Source of the DNA: Anaeroglomus sp964630775
GTDB lineage: Bacteria > Planctomycetota > Phycisphaerae > Sedimentisphaerales > Anaerohalosphaeraceae
Length of the DNA: 64,000 nt
Reading direction: 5' to 3'
Assembly: GCA_964630775.1 (NCBI GenBank)
Contig: CAZVYY010000007.1
Span: 65,859-129,858 of the forward strand
Shown: piece after piece, positions 1-8,170 of the stretch
Position numbering within the stretch: the first letter of the stretch is position 1
Layout of the letters: the number at the start of each line of letters is the position of its first letter
The notes under the pieces: model-generated
Seen by the model: the letters and a program-made list of their open reading frames with translations, nothing else
What the model was told of the DNA's origin: nothing
Database searches by the model: none
Made by a program: the position numbers and the translations under genes

Positions 1-282
1 CCCCACCATCAAAATCACATTTGTGGTGGCAATAAACGTAAAGGGCGTCGAAATGACTTCATCGCCAGGCCCAATCCCCATCGCCTGCAAGCACAGGTAC
101 AAGCCGCTGGTGCCGCTATTGACGGCCACGGCATATTTTCGCCCGGTGTATTGACAAAAGGCTTTCTCGAACTCACCCAGTTTGGGACCCAGCGAAAGAT
201 TCGGCGTCCGCAATACGTCGGTCACGGCTTCAATTTCGGCTTCGGTGATATCCGGCCGGCTCAATGGAACTTTAATGCTCAT
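1..282 (-). CDS. DegT/DnrJ/EryC1/StrS-family PLP aminotransferase (C-terminus beyond left edge)
   Basis: Only the first 94 codons are in the window; the gene continues past base 1. The N-terminus reads MSIKVPLSRPDITEAEIEAV and continues with a region containing YTGRKYAVAVNSGTSGLYL, GIGPGDEVISTPFTF and ATTNVILMVG, the classic start of DegT/DnrJ/EryC1/StrS sugar aminotransferases. The NSGTSGL stretch forms part of the PLP phosphate-binding pocket. Family members transfer an amino group to nucleotide-bound keto-sugars for surface polysaccharide synthesis, or occasionally to other keto substrates. The catalytic lysine lies outside the window, so activity cannot be judged. The start is the ATG at 282, with GAACGAGG upstream on the minus strand as a ribosome binding site. 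It is divergent from purF. Substrate is unknown. Confidence 0.9.
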   Translation of the reverse strand, partial: MSIKVPLSRPDITEAEIEAVTDVLRTPNLSLGPKLGEFEKAFCQYTGRKYAVAVNSGTSGLYLCLQAMGIGPGDEVISTPFTFIATTNVILMVG

Positions 283-511
283 AGATAAACCTCGTTCCTC
301 ATACACAAGTTCAGGCGGAACATTCTCCGAACATACGGTTATGTTTGCCTAAAATATTATAAAAACTTTTATTATAGATAATTTATCGGTTTTTTTCTAC
401 AATAAATTGATGGACAAATTCAGATGATTTTAAAAGCCCTCCGTTAAACGACATTCATTTGCTTTTTTTAAGACTTCATTGAAAACAAAGACTCTCCTGT
501 CCAAAAAGCGT

Positions 512-540
512 TTGACTTGAACCGCCAAATGCTTTAGACT
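512..540 (+). promoter_or_regulatory. Sigma-70-type promoter for purF-purM
   Basis: TTGACT at 512-517, a 17-bp spacer and TAGACT at 535-540 give a near-consensus -35/-10 pair. Transcription would begin near 547, leaving a leader of about 105 nt before the purF ATG at 653. I see no purine riboswitch signature in this leader. The rest of the 283-652 gap is AT-rich with nothing else recognisable. Confidence 0.6.
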
Positions 541-652
541 GATAAAGTCATTTTTCAATCAATTACGCAATGTGCTGCATGGAAAAATCAATTTTTACTA
601 TTGAAAAGTGGATTTTTCATGTATTCACCAGATAATCTCTGAGATTAGATAT

Positions 653-2089
653 ATGTACGAGAAACGTGAAGAATGTGGGATTTTCGGAATTTTCGGGGAT
701 CCCGAAGCGGTACAAAAAACCTATTTCGGGCTTCACAGCCTTCAACATCGCGGCCAGGAATCGGCCGGCATCGCTTCCAGCGATGGGGAATTCATCGGCT
801 GCTTTACCGGCATGGGGCAGGTCAGCCGGGTCTTTCGTTCCGGGAGGGGAATCCTCGAACGGCTGGATAATCCAATCGCCATCGGCCATGTACGGTATTC
901 AACATCGGGTTCGGCAAATCCCTGCAATGCCCAGCCGATTATGGGAGAATATTCGCGTGGTCAGGTAGCCGTGGCTCATAACGGCAACATTATCAACGCC
1001 TCGATGCTCCGGGATGAATACGAGGCCTATGGCTCGATTTTCAAGGCTTCCAACGACACCGAAATCATTATCCATCTGCTGGCCAAACCCACCCATGTCT
1101 GCAAGCCGGACCCGCTGGGACATGTGTTGAATCATTTGCAGGGCGCGTATTCCATTCTGTTTTTATTTTCCGACCGCATCGAAGCCGCCCGTGATCCGTA
1201 TGGAATTCGTCCGCTGGCACTGGGCAAAACCAAGAAAGGCGCCTACTGCGTCGCCAGCGAGACCTGTGCGTTCGATACCATCGATGCGGAATATATTCGG
1301 GATGTCGAACCGGGCGAAATCGTAACATTGGACAAAAACGGCATGTCCAGCCGATTCTTCGTCACCCCGGGCACCACAACTCCCGCCCACTGTATTTTTG
1401 AACACGTCTATTTCGCCAAGCAAAGCAGCATGATTTTCGGCGAAAGTGTTCACGAAGTTCGCAAACGCTGCGGAAAGCGTCTGGCCCAGGAACATCCGGT
1501 CGATGCGGATATCGTCGTTCCGGTACCCGACTCGGGCACTTCCGCCGCAGTGGGGTATTCGCAGGAAAGCGGTATTCCTTTCGATATGGGATTCGTCCGC
1601 AGCCACTATGTCGGCAGGACATTTATTTCCCCATCTCAGGACTTGCGGGATCTCGGCGTCAAGCTGAAACTGCAGGTGGTCAAAGAAGCCGTTCGCAACA
1701 AACGCGTGATTGTCATCGATGATTCAATTGTCCGCGGCACAACCACCAAAGGAAAAATCAAATCCCTGCGGGAGGCGGGCGCCAAAGAAGTACACATGCG
1801 AGTCGCCTGTCCGCCGGTTAAACATCCGTGTTTTTACGGCGTGGACTTCCCAACCCGCGAAGAACTGGTCGCCAATCAGCGAACACTGGATCAGATACGT
1901 GACTATCTGGGTGTGGATACACTGGGTTATATTTCACTCAACGGGCTTCTTGAATGCGTTTCCCTCCCGGCCAATCATTACTGCACGGCCTGTTGGAGCG
2001 GCCAATACCGTATTCCCGTTACCGCCGTGGTCAATAAATTTTCCATGGAACGGCACCAAATGCAATTATTTGACGATGTTGAACTCTAA
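653..2089 (+). CDS. purF: Amidophosphoribosyltransferase (glutamine PRPP amidotransferase)
   Basis: Catalyses the first committed step of purine synthesis, PRPP plus glutamine to 5-phosphoribosylamine. The 478-residue protein starts MYEKREECGIFGIFGD: the Cys at position 8 is the N-terminal nucleophile of the class II glutaminase domain, exposed after propeptide removal. The PRTase loop VIVIDDSIVRGTTTKG is present. The Cys ligands of the Bacillus-type [4Fe-4S] enzyme are visible in PAHCIFEH, HPCFYGVDF and HYCTACWSG, so this is the Fe-S subtype. An in-frame GTG at 608 would add 15 residues; the ATG at 653 is preferred because the family has only a short propeptide. The stop codon overlaps the purM start (TAATG), so the two genes are translationally coupled. 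Confidence 0.97.
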   Translation: MYEKREECGIFGIFGDPEAVQKTYFGLHSLQHRGQESAGIASSDGEFIGCFTGMGQVSRVFRSGRGILERLDNPIAIGHVRYSTSGSANPCNAQPIMGEYSRGQVAVAHNGNIINASMLRDEYEAYGSIFKASNDTEIIIHLLAKPTHVCKPDPLGHVLNHLQGAYSILFLFSDRIEAARDPYGIRPLALGKTKKGAYCVASETCAFDTIDAEYIRDVEPGEIVTLDKNGMSSRFFVTPGTTTPAHCIFEHVYFAKQSSMIFGESVHEVRKRCGKRLAQEHPVDADIVVPVPDSGTSAAVGYSQESGIPFDMGFVRSHYVGRTFISPSQDLRDLGVKLKLQVVKEAVRNKRVIVIDDSIVRGTTTKGKIKSLREAGAKEVHMRVACPPVKHPCFYGVDFPTREELVANQRTLDQIRDYLGVDTLGYISLNGLLECVSLPANHYCTACWSGQYRIPVTAVVNKFSMERHQMQLFDDVEL

Positions 2090-3165
2090 TGGCTAAGAAA
2101 AAAACGATCTCTTATGAACAGGCGGGCGTCAGTATCGACGCGAATGATATTATGGTCGAACGCATCAGCCGGTCGGTTGCATCCACGCACGGGCCGCGTG
2201 TTATCGGCCTGGAAAATGGCTTTGCGGGATTGTTTCGTCTGGACTATGACGAAAAACTGTTCAAACGGAATTATAAAAGTCCCGTACTGGTTGCCTGCAC
2301 CGATGGCGTGGGGACCAAGGTTCTCATTGCCCAGGAAATGAACCGGTATGAGACTATCGGCCAGGACCTGGTGGCGATGAATGTCAATGATATGCTGGTT
2401 CAGGGCGCCGAACCGCTGTTCTTTCTGGATTATGTGGGGATTAACAAACTGGATCCGGAAGTCATGGCGGCGATTGTGGAAAGCATTGCCAAAGGCTGTC
2501 GGATGGCCGATTGCGCCCTCATTGGAGGCGAAACGGCGGAAATGCCGGATATTTATACCCGGCCCGGCGAATACGACCTTGCCGGCTTTGCCGTCGGCGT
2601 GGTGGAACGCCATCGCATCATCACCGGCAAAAGCGTCCAGAAAGGCGATGTCGTGCTGGGGCTGGCATCCAGCGGCATTCACAGCAACGGCTACACGCTG
2701 GTCCGCCATGTACTCTTTAAAGACCACAAGCTCAAGCCTTCGGACCGTCTTGCGGAACTGGGCGATGCCACACTGGGCGAGGTGCTGCTGGAGCCGACTC
2801 GGATTTATGTACGTTCGGTCGTCAGCCTTCTGAATTCCTATAAGCGCAAACAGGTCGTGCACGGCATGGCCCATATCACCGGCGGCGGGCTGGTCGGCAA
2901 CATTCCGCGCGTTTTGCCGAATGATTGTGATGCAGTACTGAAAAAGAATGCATGGCCGGTGCATCCGATTTTTACCGTCTTGCGGAAACTCGGCCCGATT
3001 GATGAAGAAGAAATGTATCGGGTGTTTAATATGGGCATCGGTTATGTGCTGATTGTGGCGCCGGATTTTGCCGAGTCGGTGAAGGAAAAACTCGAAAAAA
3101 GCGGCGAAACCGTGTATCAAATCGGCGTTATTACTGCCGGCAATAAAAAAGTAATCCTTAAATAA
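2089..3165 (+). CDS. purM: Phosphoribosylformylglycinamidine cyclo-ligase
   Basis: Catalyses ATP-dependent closure of FGAM to aminoimidazole ribonucleotide, the fifth step of purine synthesis. The 358-residue length is typical. Recognisable motifs are TDGVGTKVLIAQ, the metal/ATP-binding GGETAEMPDIY and GLASSGIHSNGYTLVR of the AIRS/PurM superfamily, followed by HITGGGLVGNIPRVLP in the C-terminal domain. It overlaps the purF stop by one base and is followed six bases later by a membrane protein gene. purF and purM are therefore one operon, while the other pur genes are not in this window. Confidence 0.97.
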   Translation: MAKKKTISYEQAGVSIDANDIMVERISRSVASTHGPRVIGLENGFAGLFRLDYDEKLFKRNYKSPVLVACTDGVGTKVLIAQEMNRYETIGQDLVAMNVNDMLVQGAEPLFFLDYVGINKLDPEVMAAIVESIAKGCRMADCALIGGETAEMPDIYTRPGEYDLAGFAVGVVERHRIITGKSVQKGDVVLGLASSGIHSNGYTLVRHVLFKDHKLKPSDRLAELGDATLGEVLLEPTRIYVRSVVSLLNSYKRKQVVHGMAHITGGGLVGNIPRVLPNDCDAVLKKNAWPVHPIFTVLRKLGPIDEEEMYRVFNMGIGYVLIVAPDFAESVKEKLEKSGETVYQIGVITAGNKKVILK

Positions 3166-3170
3166 ACCCC

Positions 3171-4220
3171 ATGAAAAAAACGGCAGCTGCTGTGACCAAA
3201 CCGGGCAACAGAGATTTATTGCGGGTTCTCCAGCCTGTAGCGGCGGTGGTGCTTGTGTCGGTACTGGCGGCATATCTTTTTCAGCCGCACTGGTTTCAGC
3301 TTGGAATCGGCCCCAAAAAGATTTTGCTGCCGCTCAATGCCATCCTGGCGGCGATGGGAGGATATGTCGTGACACGTCGATGGATCAGTTCGTTTGATGC
3401 ATCTCTATTGGCAGGAGTGATTTATGGTTTTGGGGCACTGGGGTTGAGCTTCATCAAATATCACTTTACGGCCGGGCTGTGCTACGCTGTTGTCCCCTGG
3501 CTTTTATGCCCCGCGGTGTATTATCATTCAGGACATTCCGGAGGCGTCGCAAAGACAATAATCTCCTCCCTGCTGACATTAATGCCCTTTGCGGCAATCG
3601 CCGGCTTATTCTGGATTGCCTCACATCACTGGGCAGGACCGCTGTTTCTCATGCCCAAATACCGGATTCTTGAAATCAGCGATCTGTGGGGACTGATTAC
3701 CCCAATGACGTTCGCCTCGCAGCCTATGGCGATAGGCTTTTACCATATGCCTTTGATGATGATCCTGATGGGGCTTTTCGTATTTGCCGTCTCCGGACGA
3801 GAGACTCTTTTGCTGCCGGTTCTGGTGGGTGTGATATTGAGTCTGCTGGGGCCGATTTTGGATGTAACGCCCATTATCTGGCTGAGCTTTCCGGCCTTGT
3901 TTTTATCGGTGATGGCGGGACTTGGCATCCAGGCAATGGCCTGGGCCGGAAAAGCCGATCGATTCTGGATTGGGTTGTGTGTTTTGGCCGCACTGATACT
4001 GTCGGGATTCAACTATATGCTAAGCCTGTCCAATCCGCAGTCTGCTCCCTATGTTCATGCAGCTTGGTTATTTTTCGTATCGGCAGCAGGTATCGGGGTC
4101 ATTTTTTTGCTCGCCAGCAAGAGTATCCGATTGACCTGGCTGCGATGGATCATCCTGTTCGGCCTGTGCGTTTATGATATTGTGATGACCTCGCCGGCAC
4201 TGGTGGATTCACTATTTTAG
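3171..4220 (+). CDS. Polytopic inner-membrane protein of unknown function
   Basis: 349 residues with about nine to eleven hydrophobic segments and a short basic cytoplasmic N-terminus. Segments include LAAYLFQPHWFQL, GVIYGFGALGLSF, LLTLMPFAAIAGLFWIA and IGVIFLLASKSI. I recognise no domain. Its start lies five bases after the purM stop, so it is probably cotranscribed with purF-purM, but nothing in the sequence ties it to purine metabolism. No catalytic motif or signature of a known transporter family is evident. Confidence 0.8.
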   Translation: MKKTAAAVTKPGNRDLLRVLQPVAAVVLVSVLAAYLFQPHWFQLGIGPKKILLPLNAILAAMGGYVVTRRWISSFDASLLAGVIYGFGALGLSFIKYHFTAGLCYAVVPWLLCPAVYYHSGHSGGVAKTIISSLLTLMPFAAIAGLFWIASHHWAGPLFLMPKYRILEISDLWGLITPMTFASQPMAIGFYHMPLMMILMGLFVFAVSGRETLLLPVLVGVILSLLGPILDVTPIIWLSFPALFLSVMAGLGIQAMAWAGKADRFWIGLCVLAALILSGFNYMLSLSNPQSAPYVHAAWLFFVSAAGIGVIFLLASKSIRLTWLRWIILFGLCVYDIVMTSPALVDSLF

Positions 4221-4245
4221 GCAAAACCGGACGGCAGACCGATTC

Positions 4246-4285
4246 AAAAAAAACTGCCCATCCGAATATGACTTCGAACGGGCAG
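4246..4285 (-). terminator. Intrinsic terminator of the PEP-CTERM gene at 4320-4928
   Basis: On the minus strand, an imperfect hairpin (arms 4254-4266 and 4273-4285, CTGCCC paired with GGGCAG plus an inner CGAA/TTCG) is followed directly by eight T residues (A-run at 4246-4253 on the plus strand). It lies 35 bases after the stop of the last PEP-CTERM gene. Confidence 0.75.
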
Positions 4286-4319
4286 AGTATTGTTCAACCC
4301 AATATAGCGAGTGTTTCTG

Positions 4320-4928
4320 TTATTTCTTTCTTCGCAGAGCCGCAAATCCAAGGCCCAGCAAGGCCAGCGTCATTGGTTCCGGAACACAAATCGTGCTGAC
4401 GGCAATCGAATCGATCGCAGCGGGGGCACCGGTCGCTTCCGGATTGAATCCATAGCAAATCCGCTCCCAGTCGGGATTCGGTTCGAACTGCCAGACATCC
4501 ACGCGCTTAGTCCAGCCATTGCCCAGATCAATATCTTCCGTATATATCTTGGTAAAATCATCCCACTGGGCAGTCTTGACCCAATCCAGAACGATGGTGC
4601 CCTTGTAAACCAGTTCCACAAGAACCTCTTTGTATGGATTGGCAATCGGCTGATTGGGAATATCAATGGTAACACTGAACTTGGTGCCGGACCAGACGCC
4701 ATTGGCCCAGACAAAATCAGGATTCATTCCATTGGAAATCTTTGCGACAGCATCACCGAATGGATTCTGATCAATTTCCGGGGCCGCAGGATTTACATCC
4801 GTGCCAAAATCCCACATTTGATAAGTCGTTCCCGGATCACCGACGGACCAGGTGACCACGGATGCAACCGCGGTATTCCAGGCCAAGATCGAAAGACAGC
4901 ATATTGCAAGTAAAGCAAAACGTTTCAT
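4320..4928 (-). CDS. PEP-CTERM sorted secreted protein, GSTWQEW-like family (copy 1, divergent)
   Basis: 202 residues: a signal peptide (MKRFALLAICCLSILAW...AVAS), a secreted domain, then a sorting tail with CVPEPMTLALLGLGFAALRRKK, i.e. PEP box, hydrophobic segment and basic end. Such tails are recognised and cleaved by exosortases; none is encoded here. The domain matches the three upstream neighbours in outline: WSVGDPGTTYQMWDFG corresponds to W.RGA.GSTWQEW.F, followed by NPFGDAV and WQFEPNPDWERICYG. It is the most divergent of the four and ends at a terminator. A strong GGAGG lies upstream of the ATG. Function is unknown; repeated Trp residues could suit a glycan-binding or beta-sandwich surface domain. 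Confidence 0.9.
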   Translation of the reverse strand: MKRFALLAICCLSILAWNTAVASVVTWSVGDPGTTYQMWDFGTDVNPAAPEIDQNPFGDAVAKISNGMNPDFVWANGVWSGTKFSVTIDIPNQPIANPYKEVLVELVYKGTIVLDWVKTAQWDDFTKIYTEDIDLGNGWTKRVDVWQFEPNPDWERICYGFNPEATGAPAAIDSIAVSTICVPEPMTLALLGLGFAALRRKK

Positions 4929-5002
4929 CGTTCCTTACCTCCACTTCCCCAGGTTAATAAGTCTATCCATTACTCTGCTCATCTATAGCATCAGTAATTC
5001 TA

Positions 5003-5659
5003 TTAATTGCGTTTTCTGAACAGCCGAAGAGCACCCAGCCCCAGCCCGGCAATCAGCATTGACGCCGGCTCAGGAATGGTGCACAGGGTATCAATCGATA
5101 CGGAATCCAGAAAGCCGCCCGTACCCCACAGACCAAACGAAAACCATTCCATGTTCGGATTGGGTTTGATCGTCCAGCCAATCGTCATGACATGCCAGCC
5201 ATCCGCGGTCAGGGTGTCATTCAGATATGTCTGTTCGACCTGATAATTGTTTCCGGCCGGAGACACTTCCGGCATCAGCATATCCACCATTTTATACTTG
5301 ATTTCAAACCAGACATACTTGACCGGATTGGGTTCCTGGGTGTTTGGGATCTGTATGAGAGCCATCACGGGATCGCCCATCCACACACCGCTTTTCCACT
5401 GGAACGGAACACTGCCGTTTTCGCCTGTGAAATTAATCACCGGCCCGAACATAGTCGGATCGTTGGGATTGCCATAAGGATTATAATAATTGTCCGGCAC
5501 GGACGGATTGTTGCCATTTTCAAATGTCCACTCCTGCCAGGTGCTTCCTGCAGCTCCCCGCTGCCAGGTCATCTGCCCTTGTTCAATATAAGACGGCAAG
5601 GCGCTGCAAATCGACGAAAAGACCCCCACCACCGCCAGAACCAACACGCTCTTTCTCAT
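5003..5659 (-). CDS. PEP-CTERM sorted secreted protein, GSTWQEW-like family (copy 2)
   Basis: 218 residues from the ATG at 5659. The ATG at 5674 is rejected because the GGAGG within those 15 bases is an ideal ribosome binding site for the later start. Signal peptide MRKSVLVLAVVGVFSSICSA is followed by MTWQRGAAGSTWQEWTFENG, then YYNPYGNPNDP, a middle region containing IQIPNTQEPNPVKYVWFEIK, then GWHVMTIGWTIKPNPNMEW and SVSIDTLCTIPEPASMLIA ending FRKRN. The last part is the PEP-CTERM sorting signal. It is clearly paralogous to its neighbours at 5723-6370 and 6600-7280. Substrate or partner is unknown. Confidence 0.92.
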   Translation of the reverse strand: MRKSVLVLAVVGVFSSICSALPSYIEQGQMTWQRGAAGSTWQEWTFENGNNPSVPDNYYNPYGNPNDPTMFGPVINFTGENGSVPFQWKSGVWMGDPVMALIQIPNTQEPNPVKYVWFEIKYKMVDMLMPEVSPAGNNYQVEQTYLNDTLTADGWHVMTIGWTIKPNPNMEWFSFGLWGTGGFLDSVSIDTLCTIPEPASMLIAGLGLGALRLFRKRN

Positions 5660-5722
5660 CACTTTTTCCTCCATTGACTCTTTGAATAATTGATTCGCAA
5701 CTGAACACGTCCTCTATTTTTT

Positions 5723-6370
5723 TTAGGAACCAAACCGCCTGCGAAGAATGCCGACCACACTGACACCCAATCCTGTCAACAGAATTGCACCCGGTGCCGG
5801 AACGGCACACAGGGTATCAATTGCTATTGAATCAACTGACAATGTAACAGCTGATTTGCCAGCCAGAGTAAATGTAAAATATTCCTGCTCTGGATTGGGT
5901 TTTATCGTCCATCCGACGGTCATCACTTTCCATCCATCGGTCCGGTCAGTGACCCTGGAGTAAATGTTCGTGACAACATAATTTCCGTTTTCGCCATCTT
6001 TAAAAACAGACACTGCCGGAGTAATCTCCACATTAGACTGGTACACCATTTCAAACCAAATGGTCTTGACAGCGTTTTGCTCCGGGTTGTTGGGCACAAA
6101 TATCGATGAGAATAATTGGGTACCCACCCACTGTCCATTGTCCAGCTTAATATTATTTCCCGTAAAGTCTGCTGTCGGATCACCATAAGGATTGTAACAG
6201 TTTTCGGGGGCATAGGGATTTGCAATTTGAGAAAAATCCCATTCCTGCCACGTGCTGCCGACCGCTCCTCGATCCCAAGTCATCAAACTGCCGATATAAG
6301 TCGGCTCCGCCTGTGCAATTGCACATACACATAAAATCGCTAAAACCATCTTCACAAGAGTTTTCTCCAT
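5723..6370 (-). CDS. PEP-CTERM-like sorted secreted protein, GSTWQEW family (copy 3)
   Basis: 215 residues with signal peptide MEKTLVKMVLAILCVCAIAQA, then MTWDRGAVGSTWQEWDFSQ, CYNPYGDPTADF, KTIWFEMVYQSNV and GWKVMTVGWTIKPNPEQEY. The sorting region reads CAVPAPGAILLTGLGVSVVG ending RRRFGS, with VPAPGA in place of the usual VPEP. The central KDGENGNYVVTNIYSRVTDR region varies from the paralogues. GAGGTGAGAC precedes the ATG. It shares the same strand and close spacing with copies 2 and 4, consistent with tandem duplication. Confidence 0.9.
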   Translation of the reverse strand: MEKTLVKMVLAILCVCAIAQAEPTYIGSLMTWDRGAVGSTWQEWDFSQIANPYAPENCYNPYGDPTADFTGNNIKLDNGQWVGTQLFSSIFVPNNPEQNAVKTIWFEMVYQSNVEITPAVSVFKDGENGNYVVTNIYSRVTDRTDGWKVMTVGWTIKPNPEQEYFTFTLAGKSAVTLSVDSIAIDTLCAVPAPGAILLTGLGVSVVGILRRRFGS

Positions 6371-6599
6371 GTCTCACCTCACAAATATATATTCTGTTTT
6401 CTCCACTAAATACGTATACACCGAATCCCCTCAGAATCCAGCACACTATGATTATATAGAAACGCCCTTACTGAGTCAACCTAAAAGTCTTACCGGCAAG
6501 AAATTAGGGGAAAATACGGATACGAAATCCGTGTTATTTTATCACTAATCGGCCTTGTAAAAGAATTATTAATATATATTATCGATTATTAAGACTCGA

Positions 6600-7280
6600 T
6601 TAATATTTCCGCCGGAAATACCCAACAATCACTGCTCCCAAACCACCCAAAACCACCGCACCGGGGGCAGGAACTACATTGGAGAGAGTATCGATAGAGA
6701 TTGATTGAATGGCAGCCGTGTCACCAAAAAGGTAAAAGGTGAACCATTCTGTTGAAGGACTTGGCTTGACTGTCCACCCCAAGGTCATCACTTTCCATCC
6801 GGCCGCAGGACTGAGGATATCTTCATATAACAGATCCACACCATCTGTTATTGGAGTATCGTTTGTATCCAGACCTGTTGAAAGTAATAGATCTTCCGGC
6901 TCGTTATCAAGATTATCAATATCATCAACGAAATACTGGATACTGCCTTGATATACCACCTCAAACCAGATTGTTTTTTGTGACGATTCAACGTTTGGAA
7001 CAGAGATATTGAATCCCAATCCGCCACATTCTGTTACATAAGCAATAAGGTTATTTTGCACATATGGATTATAATAGCCCGACGGAGCAAGGAAGCCTTC
7101 TTCCTTTATGTCAGTCCAATCCTGCCAAGTACTGCCGGGGGCACCTAAGTTCCATTGGGTGTACCCATCAAAGCCCACCACGTTGCCATTAAGATATGAG
7201 GGATTAACTGTTCTTGCGGCGAAAGAAAGACTTGAGACCATGACCCCTAACAACACAATTCCGACCCACTTGGTATTCAT
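6600..7280 (-). CDS. PEP-CTERM-like sorted secreted protein, GSTWQEW family (copy 4)
   Basis: 226 residues with signal peptide MNTKWVGIVLLGVMVSSLSFA. Family signature: TQWNLGAPGSTWQDWTDIKE, YYNPYVQNN, KTIWFEVVYQGSIQYF, GWKVMTLGWTVKPSPSTEW and SISIDTLSNVVPAPGAVVLG, ending FRRKY. The sorting box is again the VPAPGA variant. An insertion rich in Asp/Glu/Asn (DDIDNLDNEPEDLL) distinguishes it. Ribosome site AGGAGGG precedes the ATG. It is the first of the four tandem copies in the direction of transcription and lies 91 bp after the uracil-DNA glycosylase gene. Confidence 0.9.
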   Translation of the reverse strand: MNTKWVGIVLLGVMVSSLSFAARTVNPSYLNGNVVGFDGYTQWNLGAPGSTWQDWTDIKEEGFLAPSGYYNPYVQNNLIAYVTECGGLGFNISVPNVESSQKTIWFEVVYQGSIQYFVDDIDNLDNEPEDLLLSTGLDTNDTPITDGVDLLYEDILSPAAGWKVMTLGWTVKPSPSTEWFTFYLFGDTAAIQSISIDTLSNVVPAPGAVVLGGLGAVIVGYFRRKY

Positions 7281-7370
7281 TTCGATACCCTCCTAAAAAT
7301 GTTGTTTTTCTGCTTATTTGACCTACTTGTAATTTTTATATTACAAAGCTGTGAACTTAGTCAAGATAAT

Positions 7371-8090
7371 TTATGGTTTTTCTTTCGAAAGTCCCAGTTC
7401 GACCATCACTTTTTGCAGGTCGTCCCAGACACGTTTTCGGTTGTCGGGAGTATAGTTTCGCAAGAGATAGGCGGGGTGGTAAGTCGGCATGAGCTTGGCT
7501 GGAGGGATTTCATCGGAAAAGACATATTCATGGAACTGGCCGCGTAATTGGCCAATCGGCCTGTCGGTGTCCAGAAGTGTTTTGGCAGCGTGGGCGCCGA
7601 GGGCTACAATGATTTCCGGACGAATGGCCTCCAGTTGCTTTTTTAAATAAGGCATGCAGTTGTAAATCTCATCCGGTTTGGGATCGCGGTTTTCCGGCGG
7701 ACGGCATTTAAGTGTATTGCAGATAAAGACATCCTGCCGCTGCAGGCCCATTGCGTTAATCATTTTTTCCAGCAGCTGCCCTGCCCTGCCGACAAACGGC
7801 AGGCCCTGCTGGTCTTCGTCGGCTCCCGGAGCTTCACCTACAAAGACGAGTCGTGCGGTCGGGTTTCCATCGCCGGGGACGGCATTAAGCCGGGTGGAGC
7901 CGATTTCACATTTACGACAAGCTCGAACCTTTTTTGCAATCGCGTCCAACGCAACCTGAGCATCCACACCTGCACCAACCGTCTGGGCTGGGGCGGCTGC
8001 AACCGCTTTCTTTTTTGTTTTCAAAGCGAAATCCCCGGTAAAAAATTGTTCCATTTCGACCAACTGGCCGGCTATTTTTTTCGGATCCAC
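7371..8090 (-). CDS. Type-4 (family 4) uracil-DNA glycosylase with Fe-S cluster
   Basis: Removes uracil arising from cytosine deamination or dUTP incorporation. 239 residues from a GTG start at 8090 with AGGA eight bases upstream. Motifs: GEAPGADEDQQGLPFVGRAG (motif 1, water-activating region), NTLKCRPPENRDP and the C-terminal YHPAYLLR. Four cysteines suited to a [4Fe-4S] cluster are C58 and C61 (ACRKC), C129 and C145. The first 50 residues are a low-complexity Lys/Ala linker absent from minimal enzymes, as in several planctomycete homologues. The gene sits between the large KaiC-like/PPDK protein and the PEP-CTERM genes on the same strand; functional linkage is not evident. Confidence 0.95.
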   Translation of the reverse strand: MDPKKIAGQLVEMEQFFTGDFALKTKKKAVAAAPAQTVGAGVDAQVALDAIAKKVRACRKCEIGSTRLNAVPGDGNPTARLVFVGEAPGADEDQQGLPFVGRAGQLLEKMINAMGLQRQDVFICNTLKCRPPENRDPKPDEIYNCMPYLKKQLEAIRPEIIVALGAHAAKTLLDTDRPIGQLRGQFHEYVFSDEIPPAKLMPTYHPAYLLRNYTPDNRKRVWDDLQKVMVELGLSKEKP

Positions 8091-8170
8091 ATTTATTTCC
8101 TGTCAAATCCCGCAGGCTCTCATGCATTTGCCGCGGCCAATCCGGACCGCGGGCTAAATTTCGGCATAGT

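Noticed and set aside
4311..4913. A 200-codon plus-strand frame opposite the PEP-CTERM gene at 4320-4928
   Set aside because: No homology, no ribosome site, His/Arg/Ile-biased composition; it is a shadow of the real minus-strand gene, as are similar long opposite frames at 2086-3273, 8801-10195 and 53600-54544.
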